DNA from: Winogradskyella ludwigii
GTDB lineage: Bacteria > Bacteroidota > Bacteroidia > Flavobacteriales > Flavobacteriaceae
Length of the DNA: 64,000 bases
NCBI RefSeq assembly: GCF_013403985.1
Contig: NZ_JABFDF010000004.1
Location: forward strand, 1 to 64,000
Direction: 5' to 3'
Below, piece by piece: positions 45,713 to 53,963 of the stretch. Every line of letters starts with the position of its first letter. The first letter of the stretch is position 1. The notes below the pieces were generated by a model. It saw only the letters and a program-made list of their open reading frames with translations. It ran no database searches and was not told the origin of the DNA. The position numbers and the translations under genes are program-made.

Positions 45713-46047
45713 ATTATATTTTGATTTTTTTTAATTACACACAAAGATCATTATGTTTTACAGATGAAATTTGCTCGTATCCTCTAAGTGTTAACGCTAA
45801 TGAAATTTGTAGCGTTTTTAATACAACTCAAAATATTTTGAACCTAATCTCATACTTTCTAAAATTCCTAATTATTAAAAAAATATTGATAATTGTAAAA
45901 ATTAGAGCTAATTCAATAGGAAAAAGGGAACTCGACAAACAACTTTTATCACGGTTGAAGTTTTGTTAAAAATTATCAACTAAAATGCTTGTGAGGTTTT
46001 ATTTTTTTCCCTATCATGCACTACTATTTAAAACAGATATTATATTT
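45713..46047. other. 335-bp gap without a convincing gene
   Basis: AT-rich divergent gap between the MscS gene and a small conserved gene. Short frames here lack coding character. No promoter box of full strength was seen. Confidence 0.5.
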
Positions 46048-46269
46048 ATGGGTAGACCAGCAACAAGACCAACAGCACTCAAGGACGGATTCTATATTGA
46101 GATAAGAAATAAAGGCTCTAGATCAGGTGTAAAACTTTACAGTGGCACCAAGTTACAGATGCATCGTGCTATAAAAATGTATGAAAGATCTAAAGAAGTT
46201 ATCATTTTAGGAGAATCTGTTAATGGAAAATTTGTGGATAAAGATCCAAAAGTTCACGTTGCAGGATAA
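46048..46269 (+). CDS. Small conserved basic protein (73 aa)
   Basis: 73 residues from ATG 46048 (MGRPATRPTALKDGFYIEIR). An upstream frame of 21 more codons is poor in protein character and is rejected. The protein is basic and compact: GSRSGVKLYSGTKLQMHRAI, YERSKEVIILGES, KFVDKDPKVHV. It looks like a small conserved Bacteroidota cytoplasmic protein; I do not know a function. A bidirectional terminator lies between it and convergent truA. Confidence 0.75.
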   Translation: MGRPATRPTALKDGFYIEIRNKGSRSGVKLYSGTKLQMHRAIKMYERSKEVIILGESVNGKFVDKDPKVHVAG

Positions 46270-46406
46270 TTCCTGAATCTTATATTATAATTTAGTTTCT
46301 TAAAGAAATCTAATTAATACTGTTCTTTATTATATGTAAGTGAATAGTCTCTTTTTTTAGTAATCTTATATAAGAGATTCAGAAATATAAGTTCCACAAC
46401 GTATTT

Positions 46407-46442
46407 AAAGCGGTTTAAGATTAATCTTAGACCGCTTTTTTT
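46407..46442. terminator. Bidirectional intrinsic terminator
   Basis: AAAGCGGTTTAAGA pairs with TCTTAGACCGCTTT (one G-T pair), with T-runs on both strands. It separates the small plus-strand gene from truA; the truA stop codon lies in its flank. Confidence 0.9.
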
Positions 46443-47226
46443 ATTCAAAATTTACAGAATGTAAAATTAGTCCAGAAGCTGGTGCTATGTAATCCATAAC
46501 TTCTGTACTTTCTAGTTTTAAGGTACTTTCAATGTATTCTAAAGTCACTTCACCTCTACCCAATTTTATTAAGCAACCAAACATCAACCTAATTTGGTTA
46601 CGCATAAATCCTTTTCCAATAACTTTGAAGACAAAAGTCTGCTCAGGAAAAAAATTGGCTCTATATATGGTGTTTTCAATAATTTCTGCAGACTTAATGG
46701 CTCTTACATATTCTCCTTTATCTGTTGCACGATAACAATAGGTTTTAAAATTATGAGTGCCTTCAAATAATTTAGCTCCTTGTTTCATAATCTCTACATC
46801 GAGAGGCTCTAGAATTGTAGTTAGTATTGGTGCACAAAACGGATGATTTTTCTGCCCTTGAGAAAATACATAATGATATTCCTTTAATTTAGAATCCTGA
46901 ATAATATTAAACGCTTTATCCACTTCTTTTATAGATAACGCTCTAATATCCTGAGGTAAATTATGATTGAATAGATCTAAAAATTCGTCAAAATCCTGAA
47001 TAGGATCGTTATAAATGAATAATTCTAAAGCTGCTTCATTAGCAGAAACCATGGCATCTGTTCTACCAGCACCTAACGTTTTAAACTTAGTGTCCTGAAG
47101 AATAAATTTCAAGGTGCGATCTATCATTAGATGTACCGTTTTAACAGTAGGTTGTTTTTGCCAACCATGAAAACGATAGCCTAAATATTGAATTTTTATG
47201 AGGTAATAATAACGTTTATCAAACAT
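46441..47226 (-). CDS. truA: tRNA pseudouridine(38-40) synthase
   Basis: 261 residues. TruA isomerises uridines 38-40 in tRNA anticodon arms. The catalytic aspartate is Asp57 in GAGRTDAMVSA. Other blocks are IQYLGYRFHGWQKQP, LKEYHYVF, LFEGTHNFKTYC and GFMRNQIRLMFGCL. Length is normal (E. coli 270). It is divergent from a LytTR regulator gene with only 70 bp between starts. Confidence 0.96.
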   Translation of the reverse strand: MFDKRYYYLIKIQYLGYRFHGWQKQPTVKTVHLMIDRTLKFILQDTKFKTLGAGRTDAMVSANEAALELFIYNDPIQDFDEFLDLFNHNLPQDIRALSIKEVDKAFNIIQDSKLKEYHYVFSQGQKNHPFCAPILTTILEPLDVEIMKQGAKLFEGTHNFKTYCYRATDKGEYVRAIKSAEIIENTIYRANFFPEQTFVFKVIGKGFMRNQIRLMFGCLIKLGRGEVTLEYIESTLKLESTEVMDYIAPASGLILHSVNFE

Positions 47227-47296
47227 TCTAGCAAGAACGTTATTTTATTGAAGAATCCAAAAGCAATGCTTATTTTTATGATCCAAAATAACAAAT

Positions 47297-48094
47297 TTGA
47301 AAAGACCGTATCCGTTTGATCCTTTATTAAAGCATCACATTATAATTAGCATATTACTCGCTATTTGGGTGTTTATGTTTTTGTATTTCACAGAACCTCT
47401 AGACGTCAGTGAATTACCTGATAATGAAAAACTTATTTATTTACCTGGTTATGGCTTAGTTGGCGGATTTTGTTATTTTCTATTTCTACCTTTTCAACAA
47501 TTTTTGTACAATACGTCTAACACAGCATGGACCATTTTAAGCGAAATTATATTTATTCTCACGTTCACTTTTGTAACCCTATTAATTGCTAGACTTTATT
47601 ACCTCTATATCGTTGTTGCTAACGAACCTAATCCATACACTTTAGGCTACATGCTTTCTGCAATACTTCTTCCTGCAATGGCTACTATTTTACCAATTAT
47701 ATTAATAGGTCGTTTTGCTTTTGGTAAATTTTACGAAAAACAATTAGAAGATCTAAAAATTGAAATTAAAGGAGACGGTAATTATGAAGGCCTAAGATTA
47801 TTTATAAATGATATTATAAGTATTCAATCTGCAGATAATTATATCGAGGTTACCTACCTTTCTGGAGTTAGTTTGAAGAAAACATTAATAAGAAATAAAC
47901 TGTCCGCTATTGATGCCGAATTTCCGGAGTTACTCCGTGCGCATCGTTCTTATCTTATTAATCCATTTCATTTTCAGCAATGGAAAACAGAAAATGGTAA
48001 GCTCTCCGTTATTCTCAATCATCATGTGGAAGTGCCAATTTCTAAAACCTACCAATCTGAAATAAAAACGGCTATTAATTCCACCACAAACTAA
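47297..48094 (+). CDS. Membrane-anchored LytTR-type transcriptional regulator
   Basis: 265 residues from TTG 47297; no ATG precedes the expected N-terminus. Four hydrophobic segments (~12-145) anchor it, followed by a LytTR DNA-binding domain (~165-262): FINDIISIQSADNYIEVTYL, KTLIRNKLSAIDAEFPELLR, AHRSYLINPFHF and a C-terminal VPISKTYQSEI. It has no receiver domain, so a membrane signal probably acts directly. It may control the S41-peptidase-like gene 95 bp downstream, though no LytTR site pair was identified. Confidence 0.9.
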   Translation: MKRPYPFDPLLKHHIIISILLAIWVFMFLYFTEPLDVSELPDNEKLIYLPGYGLVGGFCYFLFLPFQQFLYNTSNTAWTILSEIIFILTFTFVTLLIARLYYLYIVVANEPNPYTLGYMLSAILLPAMATILPIILIGRFAFGKFYEKQLEDLKIEIKGDGNYEGLRLFINDIISIQSADNYIEVTYLSGVSLKKTLIRNKLSAIDAEFPELLRAHRSYLINPFHFQQWKTENGKLSVILNHHVEVPISKTYQSEIKTAINSTTN

Positions 48095-48189
48095 GGTTGT
48101 TTCGCCCCAAACACCTGCTATTATTGAATTGTAATTGATTTATAAAATATATTTGCTTCAGAAAGTTTAATCATATAAATCATTGAATC

Positions 48190-49425
48190 ATGAAAAAATT
48201 AGCACTATTTACTATTACATTTTTTATTTCAACATTAGCATTTTTTGCACAATCTAATACTTGCGACTGCAAAACAGATTTAGATTTCATAGTTGAAAAA
48301 ATAAAGAAAATGCCTTCTTACAAAAAGCAAATTAACGGCAATAAAGAAGTAGAATTTGAAACAACTTACCATACGCTTTCTTCAAAAATGAAAGAACCTA
48401 TTCTTGTTGAAGACTGCTATAAAATGCTTTTAAAACAAATGCTTTTAGTTAATGATGCACATGCTTCACTTCAAATTAATACCACGATTATACCTGAAAC
48501 TATTTTAGAAAACGACTCTCAATTTTTAGAATTTAAAACTACAGACTTATTTAAGCAACATCCAAAAACCCGTCTTGATATTTCAAATTTAAAAGATGAA
48601 TTAGCACAAAAATCTTTAGACGATTTAGAAGGCATCTACAATTATAAAGACAACGAAAAAATAGGCATCTATTATTCTGATAATAAAAAAGACCTTATTG
48701 GTGTGGTATTAGAAACGAATTTAAAACAATGGACTGTTGGCGACATTAGATTTTATGCTGAACACACCAATAATAAAAAGTACAACGTTTACTATTATAA
48801 TACAGCGACAAAAACACCTGGATTAGTAAAAAGTTTATCTTTTGATAACGGCAGAATCTGGTCTTACAAAAAAGTAGGAAACAGTAATGATTTTGAGTTT
48901 GCAGACAACAATGATAGCCTTACAGTCTTTAAGCAAATTAATAAAGATACACAGTACTTGTATTTTAAATCTTTTGGGAATAGCAAGAAAAAAGAATTAA
49001 CCACATTTTATAATGACACTAAAGACAAACTAACAGCAAAAAATGTAATTGTAGACCTTAGAAGCAACAGTGGTGGAAACAAGAAATACTCAGATGTTTT
49101 CTTAAAATTATTAAAGAATAAAAATGTTTATGTGCTCACCAATTCTTTTACAGCAAGTAATGGTGAACAGTTCACGCTTAAATTATTAAATAATAAAAAT
49201 GCTAAACACTTAGGACAAACTACTTTTGGAGTTATAGCTTATGGTCTAAATTACGGAAGAAGTTACAACACGCCTTCAGAACATTTTAGAATAACACCTA
49301 CAGATATGAATTTTCATAAATATTTTGAATACGAAGGAAAAGGTATCAATCCTGAAATCCCATTAGCTTTTGATAGTGATTGGATTGATCAAACCTTAAA
49401 AATCATTGAAACTGACAATATATAA
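48190..49425 (+). CDS. Exported S41-family peptidase-like protein
   Basis: 411 residues with a signal peptide (KKLALFTITFFISTLAFFAQ). The tail-specific protease core shows NVIVDLRSNSGGNKKYSDVF, the serine region NSFTASNGEQFTLKLL and GQTTFGVI. At the position of the general-base Lys of CtpA/Prc (the K of FGKG) there is Val, 25 residues after the candidate Ser. It is therefore either a Lys-independent S41 member or inactive. No PDZ domain is seen. A Cys pair (NTCDCK) follows the signal peptide. Located after a LytTR regulator. Confidence 0.82.
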   Translation: MKKLALFTITFFISTLAFFAQSNTCDCKTDLDFIVEKIKKMPSYKKQINGNKEVEFETTYHTLSSKMKEPILVEDCYKMLLKQMLLVNDAHASLQINTTIIPETILENDSQFLEFKTTDLFKQHPKTRLDISNLKDELAQKSLDDLEGIYNYKDNEKIGIYYSDNKKDLIGVVLETNLKQWTVGDIRFYAEHTNNKKYNVYYYNTATKTPGLVKSLSFDNGRIWSYKKVGNSNDFEFADNNDSLTVFKQINKDTQYLYFKSFGNSKKKELTTFYNDTKDKLTAKNVIVDLRSNSGGNKKYSDVFLKLLKNKNVYVLTNSFTASNGEQFTLKLLNNKNAKHLGQTTFGVIAYGLNYGRSYNTPSEHFRITPTDMNFHKYFEYEGKGINPEIPLAFDSDWIDQTLKIIETDNI

Positions 49426-49488
49426 ACAGTTACAAAGTATTTACGTGATTCTAATGCACGATTAAACTTTCTGAAATTTCATTAGAAC

Positions 49489-49517
49489 AACTGTCGCTAA
49501 CTAAGTTAGTGACAGTT
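49489..49517. terminator. Terminator between S41 gene and his operon
   Basis: AACTGTCGCTAACT pairs with AGTTAGTGACAGTT, followed by TTATTTTT on the plus strand and an A-rich flank on the other. Its right end touches the hisIE stop codon, so hisIE translation ends inside the hairpin. Confidence 0.82.
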
Positions 49518-50116
49518 TATTTTTCCCTACTTTTTAACACACTAACTACATCATTCAGCTTAAAACCTTTAGCTTGCAACAACATTAAGTAGTGAAATAA
49601 CAAATCTGCACTTTCATCTAAAAACAAATCGTCATTATCATCTTTAGCTTCAATAACCACTTCAACGGCTTCCTCTCCTACTTTTTGAGCGATTTTGTTT
49701 ATACCTTTTGCAAAAAGTGATGCCACATAAGATTTTTCAGAATCACCAGCTTTTATTCTTGATTCTATAGTCTCTTCAAGATTAGAAATAAAACCATAAG
49801 TTTCTTTATTCGTTTCATTCCAACACGTATCTGTACCTTTATGGCACGTTGGCCCTTTTGGATTAACTTTAATTAACAACGAATCACTATCACAATCTAG
49901 TTTAATATCAACTAGATTTAAAACATTGCCACTTTCCTCACCTTTTGTCCAAAGTCTTTGTTTTGTTCTGCTAAAAAACGTCACTAATTGTGTTGAAATT
50001 GTTTTTTGAAGTGCGTCATCATTCATATAACCTAACATTAAAATTTTGTTAGTTGATGCATCTTGAATAATTGCAGGAACAAGTCCGTCTGGGTTTTTAT
50101 TAAAATCTACGTTCAT
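49517..50116 (-). CDS. hisI: Bifunctional phosphoribosyl-AMP cyclohydrolase / phosphoribosyl-ATP pyrophosphatase
   Basis: 199 residues fusing HisI (cyclohydrolase, residues ~1-105) and HisE (pyrophosphohydrolase, ~110-199), which carry out steps 2 and 3 of histidine synthesis. The HisI zinc site is visible in LDCDSDSLLIKV and TCHKGTDTCW. The HisE half has KAGDSEKSYVASLF, INKIAQKVGEEAVEVVIEAK and DESADLLFHYLMLL. It is the last gene of the operon, after hisF with 6 bp between. Confidence 0.96.
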   Translation of the reverse strand: MNVDFNKNPDGLVPAIIQDASTNKILMLGYMNDDALQKTISTQLVTFFSRTKQRLWTKGEESGNVLNLVDIKLDCDSDSLLIKVNPKGPTCHKGTDTCWNETNKETYGFISNLEETIESRIKAGDSEKSYVASLFAKGINKIAQKVGEEAVEVVIEAKDDNDDLFLDESADLLFHYLMLLQAKGFKLNDVVSVLKSREK

Positions 50117-50122
50117 AATATT

Positions 50123-50878
50123 TTATATCCTTACTGGGATTCCTTTATTTTTTAATTCTTCTTTTAATTCTAAAATTGGGATTTCTCCAAAATGAAAAAC
50201 ACTAGCTGCTAATGCTGCATCTGCTTTTCCTTCTTTAAATGTATCAACAAAATGTTGTATAGTTCCTGCACCTCCTGAAGCTATAATTGGAATATTTACT
50301 AAATCTGATAATTTAGCTAAAGCTTCATTTGCAAAGCCTGCTTTTGTACCATCATGATTCATTGACGTAAATAATATCTCGCCAGCACCACGTTGCTCTA
50401 CTTCTTTTGCCCATTCAAATAGTTTTATTTCAGTCGGAATTGTTCCTCCTGCCAAATGCACTAACCATTCTCCATCAACTTCTTTGGCGTCAATAGCTAC
50501 AACAACACATTGACTTCCGAATTTCTGAGATAATTCATTAATTAATTCTGGTCGTTTTACTGCCGAAGAGTTAATAGACACTTTATCTGCTCCACAATGC
50601 AATAAGTCATCAACATCTTCAACAGATGAGATTCCTCCACCAACGGTAAAAGGAATATTGACTTGTTCCGCTACTTTTAAAACCATATCATGCATGGTTC
50701 TTCTATTTTCTAATGTTGCTGCAATATCTAAAAACACCAATTCGTCTGCTCCTAAATCTGCATATTGTTTTGCTAATACCACAGGATCGCCAGCATCCCT
50801 TAAATCTACAAAATTCACACCTTTAACAGTACGACCGTTTTTAATATCTAGGCATGGTACAATTCTTTTTGTTAACAT
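50123..50878 (-). CDS. hisF: Imidazole glycerol phosphate synthase, cyclase subunit
   Basis: 251 residues, (beta/alpha)8 barrel. It uses ammonia from HisH to form imidazole-glycerol phosphate and AICAR. The catalytic aspartates lie in [12 protein letters not shown] (Asp11) and [11 protein letters not shown], with phosphate-binding GGGISSVED and [13 protein letters not shown]. Full length for the family. Upstream, a family B-like repeat separates it from hisA. Confidence 0.97.
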   Translation of the reverse strand: MLTKRIVPCLDIKNGRTVKGVNFVDLRDAGDPVVLAKQYADLGADELVFLDIAATLENRRTMHDMVLKVAEQVNIPFTVGGGISSVEDVDDLLHCGADKVSINSSAVKRPELINELSQKFGSQCVVVAIDAKEVDGEWLVHLAGGTIPTEIKLFEWAKEVEQRGAGEILFTSMNHDGTKAGFANEALAKLSDLVNIPIIASGGAGTIQHFVDTFKEGKADAALAASVFHFGEIPILELKEELKNKGIPVRI

Positions 50879-50887
50879 ATTTTTCTA

Positions 50888-50957
50888 TCATTCCTGCGAA
50901 AGCAGAAATCTAATTATTTAATCTTCAAAGTGGATTCCGCATCAAGTACGGAATGAC
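50888..50957. repeat. Family B palindromic repeat pair, decayed
   Basis: TCATTCCTGCGAAAGCAG at 50888 and, inverted, GGATTCCGCATCAAGTACGGAATGAC at its end. It lies between hisA and hisF in the operon. Confidence 0.8.
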
Positions 50958-50967
50958 AACATTTTGA

Positions 50968-51711
50968 TTATTTGTTAATTATAAAATTCTCTAGTTCTTT
51001 TAAACTGATTCTATTCTCGTAAATAGCTTTACCAATAATTACACCTTCACAACCCATTTCTAACAATTGTGGTAATTCATCAAATTTTGAAATTCCTCCT
51101 GAAGCGATGAGTTTTATAGATTCTTCGCTTTGCTCTGAATGACATTCTTTTAAAATACGCTCATACAACTCAAAAGAAGGCCCTTCTAACATACCATCTT
51201 TTGAAATATCTGTACATATTACATATTGAATACCTTTAGATTGATAGTCTTTAATAAAAGGAATAACTTCTAAACTACTTTCTTCTTGCCAACCACTTAT
51301 CGCGATTTTTTCGTTATTACAATCTGCACCTAGAATAATACGTTCTGCTCCAAACTTAGAAATCCAATTTTGAAAAACTTCTGGGTTCTTAACAGCAATA
51401 CTTCCACCTGTTATTTGGTTTGCTCCAGAGTTGAATGCTATTTTTAAATCCTCATCAGATTTTAAGCCTCCTCCAAAATCAATTTTAAGATTGGTTTGAG
51501 ATGCGATCTGCTCTAATACTTTGTAATTTACAATATGACTTGCCTTTGCACCATCTAAATCTACGACATGTAAATATTCAATTCCTGAAGCTTCAAATTC
51601 TTTGGCGACTTCTAAAGGACTTTCGTTGTATATTTTTTTTGTATTGTAATCGCCTTTTGTAAGTCGAACACATTTTCCGTCTATGATATCTATTGCTGGT
51701 ATTATTCTCAT
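50968..51711 (-). CDS. hisA: ProFAR isomerase with a repeat-derived peptide insertion
   Basis: 247 residues, (beta/alpha)8 barrel isomerase of histidine step 4. Catalytic Asp in [23 protein letters not shown] and [11 protein letters not shown] bind the phosphates. A peptide CHSEQSEES sits between YERILKE and IKLIASGG, where most HisA proteins have a short unstructured turn. The bases coding for it (51119-51147) match a dispersed Bacteroidota palindrome (TGTCATTCAGAGCAAAGCG type). The enzyme probably tolerates it as a surface loop. Motifs around it remain intact. Confidence 0.95.
   Translation of the reverse strand: MRIIPAIDIIDGKCVRLTKGDYNTKKIYNESPLEVAKEFEASGIEYLHVVDLDGAKASHIVNYKVLEQIASQTNLKIDFGGGLKSDEDLKIAFNSGANQITGGSIAVKNPEVFQNWISKFGAERIILGADCNNEKIAISGWQEESSLEVIPFIKDYQSKGIQYVICTDISKDGMLEGPSFELYERILKECHSEQSEESIKLIASGGISKFDELPQLLEMGCEGVIIGKAIYENRISLKELENFIINK
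51119..51147. repeat. Palindromic repeat translated within hisA
   Basis: Minus-strand sequence encoding [10 protein letters not shown], of the type GTCATTCAGAGCAAAGCG..GAATC. It is in frame and lies in a loop before the last phosphate-binding strand of HisA. Confidence 0.75.
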
Positions 51712-51729
51712 TGATTAACTTGTTAATCA

Positions 51730-51750
51730 ACCCTGAACTTGTTTCAGGGT
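51730..51750. repeat. Family C palindrome
   Basis: ACCCTGAACTTGTTTCAGGGT, a near-perfect palindrome between hisA and the GIY-YIG remnant. A related palindrome in inverted reading (ATTCTGAAACAAGTTCAGAAT) is on the other side at 52043-52063. Confidence 0.82.
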
Positions 51751-51752
51751 CT

Positions 51753-52034
51753 TTATATAATATTTATTGTATTAAAATTTGGGTTCACACCTTTTATTAA
51801 ATTCAATTTCCATTCTTTATGCCAATTCTTTAGCTGTCTTTACCTATCTCTAGCTTCTTTAGAATTATCATACTCTTCATAAAATATTAAATCAACTACA
51901 TTGTATTTCTTGGTAAATAAAGCTCCATTTCCTTGTTTATGCTGTAAAACTCTTCTTTTTATATTATCAGTATAACCAACATACAAAACTGTTCTATTTT
52001 TATTTGACAGTATGTAACAATAATATTCTTTCAT
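51753..52034 (-). pseudogene. GIY-YIG nuclease gene with one in-frame stop
   Basis: From ATG 52034 the frame encodes a small GIY-YIG nuclease: YYCYILSNKNRTVLYVGYTD (the GIY and YIG strands as CYI and YVG), then IKRRVLQHKQG with the catalytic Arg. Translation stops at TAA 51842-51840 after KEARDR. The same frame continues RQLKNWHKEWKLNLIKGVNP, the normal ending of this family, to TAA 51755-51753. A single GAA-to-TAA type change explains it. The Glu usually needed for metal binding lies near the break. It sits inside the his operon bracketed by two family C palindromes, suggesting a former mobile passenger. Confidence 0.85.
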
Positions 52035-52042
52035 ATTCAAAA

Positions 52043-52063
52043 GATTCTGAAACAAGTTCAGAA
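52043..52063. repeat. Family C palindrome
   Basis: ATTCTGAAACAAGTTCAGAAT lies just upstream of the GIY-YIG remnant and is the partner of the copy at 51730-51750. Confidence 0.82.
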
Positions 52064-52068
52064 TGGAT

Positions 52069-52650
52069 TTAAAGATTCAAAAAATTCTGTAAAATTTTTG
52101 AACCTTTAAATCCACTTTTTTCAGGATGAAACTGTACACCATAAAAATTGTCATTTTCTAAAGCGGAAGCATATTCTAATTCATAATCTGAAGTTGCAAT
52201 AGATTCATCGCAATTCTCAGCATAATAACTATGTACTAAGTACATGAACTCCTTTTCCTTAATACCTTTAAATAAATCAGATTTTAAGTTTGAAATGGTA
52301 TTCCAACCCATTTGAGGTACTTTTACTTTATTTGAAAACCGCTTGACTTTAGCATCAAAAATCCCTAATCCATTGGTATCGCCTTCTTCGGTATGATTAC
52401 ACATTAATTGCATACCTAAACAAATCCCTAAAACAGGTTGTTTCAACTTTGGAATTAATTGGTCTAAGCCACTTTCTTTGAGCATTTTCATAGCTGAGCT
52501 AGCTTCACCAACTCCAGGAAATATTACTTTGTCTGAAGCAATTATTTCACCTGGATTATCAGTTAGTATAGCATCTACACCTAATCGCTTAAATGCAAAT
52601 TGAATGCTTTTAATGTTTCCTGCTCCGTAATTTACTATTGATAATTTCAT
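52069..52650 (-). CDS. hisH: Imidazole glycerol phosphate synthase, glutamine amidotransferase subunit
   Basis: 193 residues from ATG 52650 (MKLSIVNYGAGNIKSIQ). A longer frame reaching 52731 only translates the family B repeat (SFLRRQESK..., SCLRRND) and is not the real N-terminus. The class I amidotransferase triad is visible: Cys in GICLGMQLM, and His/Glu in GVQFHPEKSG. It supplies ammonia to HisF through the barrel of the HisFH complex. Between hisB and the GIY-YIG remnant. Confidence 0.95.
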   Translation of the reverse strand: MKLSIVNYGAGNIKSIQFAFKRLGVDAILTDNPGEIIASDKVIFPGVGEASSAMKMLKESGLDQLIPKLKQPVLGICLGMQLMCNHTEEGDTNGLGIFDAKVKRFSNKVKVPQMGWNTISNLKSDLFKGIKEKEFMYLVHSYYAENCDESIATSDYELEYASALENDNFYGVQFHPEKSGFKGSKILQNFLNL

Positions 52651-52661
52651 TGACAATTTAT

Positions 52662-52730
52662 TGTCATTCCTGCGAAGGCAGGAATCTATTTTATTTATAC
52701 TTTTGGATTCCTGCCTTCGCAGGAATGACA
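52662..52730. repeat. Family B paired palindromic repeat
   Basis: TGTCATTCCTGCGAAGGCAG and its inverted copy (GCCTTCGCAGGAATGACA end) flank a ~20-bp TA-rich centre, forming a near-perfect 69-bp hairpin between hisB and hisH. Confidence 0.92.
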
Positions 52731-52738
52731 AATCACAA

Positions 52739-53872
52739 TTACAACATTCCTTTTGTACTTGGCAAAATCATTTTTTCAACATCTTGCTTTACTGCCATTT
52801 TTATTGCTTTTGCAAATGCTTTAAAAATAGCTTCAATTTTATGATGTTCGTTATCACCTTCAACTTTAATATTTAAGTTACATTTTGCACCATCAGTAAA
52901 CGACTTGAAAAAGTGATAAAACATTTCTGTTGGCATTTTTCCAATCATTTCACGTTTAAAATCTGCATCCCAAACTAACCAATTTCTACCTCCAAAATCT
53001 ATGGCAACTTGCGCAAGACAATCGTCCATTGGCAAACAGAAACCATAACGTTCAATACCTAATTTGTTTCCTAAAGTTGTTGCAAATACTTCACCTAAAG
53101 CAATTGCTGTATCTTCTATAGTGTGGTGTTCATCAACTTCTAAATCACCATTAACCTTAATGTTTAAATCTAACTGTCCATGACGTGAAATTTGGTCTAA
53201 CATATGGTCAAAGAAAGCAATACCTGTATCAATATTACTTTTTCCTGTTCCGTCTAAATTAACATCAATTTTTATCTTGGTCTCGTTGGTGTTTCTTTCA
53301 ATAGAACCAATACGTTCTGTGGTTTTTAAGAATTTATAAATTTCTTCCCAATCATTGGTTTCTAAAGCAATATAGTCTTCTAATTCATTGTTACTAACCG
53401 TAACTTCATCTGTACCCAAGTTGGTGTTATCGTTTATAAAAATCCCTTTTGCACCTAAGTTTTTTGCTAATTCAATATCAGTTAAACGGTCTCCAATCAC
53501 AAATGAATTTGCTAAATCGTAATCCTCAGAAAAATACTTAGTTAACAAACCTGTATTTGGTTTACGAGTTGGCGCATTGTCTTTAGCAAAAGTCCTATCT
53601 ATAAATTGTTCTTTAAAAACAACACCTTCGGCTTCGAAAGCTTTTAATACAAAATTATGAACTGGCCAAAAGGTATCTTCAGGATAAACCTCAGTGCCTA
53701 AACCATCTTGGTTAGTAATCATTACAATTTCGAAATTCAATTCTTTAGCGATTTTACTTAAAAATTGAAATACTTTTGGATAGAACTCTAATTTTTCGAA
53801 CGAGTCTATTTGCTCGTCTGCAGGTTCCTTTATAATAGTTCCGTCTCTGTCTATGAATAATATTGGCTTCAT
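52739..53872 (-). CDS. hisB: Bifunctional histidinol-phosphatase / imidazoleglycerol-phosphate dehydratase
   Basis: 377 residues fusing a HAD-type phosphatase (N-terminal ~165 residues: [37 protein letters not shown]) to IGP dehydratase (from ~170: [32 protein letters not shown], with manganese-binding His and Glu). This is the E. coli-like fusion. It carries out steps 6 and 8 of the pathway. Separated from hisC by a family B hairpin and from hisH by another. Confidence 0.97.
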   Translation of the reverse strand: MKPILFIDRDGTIIKEPADEQIDSFEKLEFYPKVFQFLSKIAKELNFEIVMITNQDGLGTEVYPEDTFWPVHNFVLKAFEAEGVVFKEQFIDRTFAKDNAPTRKPNTGLLTKYFSEDYDLANSFVIGDRLTDIELAKNLGAKGIFINDNTNLGTDEVTVSNNELEDYIALETNDWEEIYKFLKTTERIGSIERNTNETKIKIDVNLDGTGKSNIDTGIAFFDHMLDQISRHGQLDLNIKVNGDLEVDEHHTIEDTAIALGEVFATTLGNKLGIERYGFCLPMDDCLAQVAIDFGGRNWLVWDADFKREMIGKMPTEMFYHFFKSFTDGAKCNLNIKVEGDNEHHKIEAIFKAFAKAIKMAVKQDVEKMILPSTKGML

Positions 53873-53879
53873 CTTTTTC

Positions 53880-53955
53880 TGTCATTCCTGCGCAGGCAGG
53901 AATCTATTTTAAATTATAGTTCATCTTTTTGGATTCCTGCTTTCGCAGGAATGAC
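53880..53955. repeat. Family B paired palindromic repeat
   Basis: TGTCATTCCTGCGCAGGCAG and its inverted partner (GCTTTCGCAGGAATGACA end) span 76 bp between hisC and hisB. Confidence 0.9.
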
Positions 53956-53963
53956 AAACCTTG

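Noticed and set aside
45985..46047. 21-codon upstream extension of the 73-residue protein
   Set aside because: Phe-rich, atypical sequence; the conserved-looking part begins at MGRPATRP.
52651..52731. N-terminal extension of hisH (SFLRRQESKSINK...)
   Set aside because: Translation of the family B palindrome; HisH homologues begin at MKLSIVNYGAGN.
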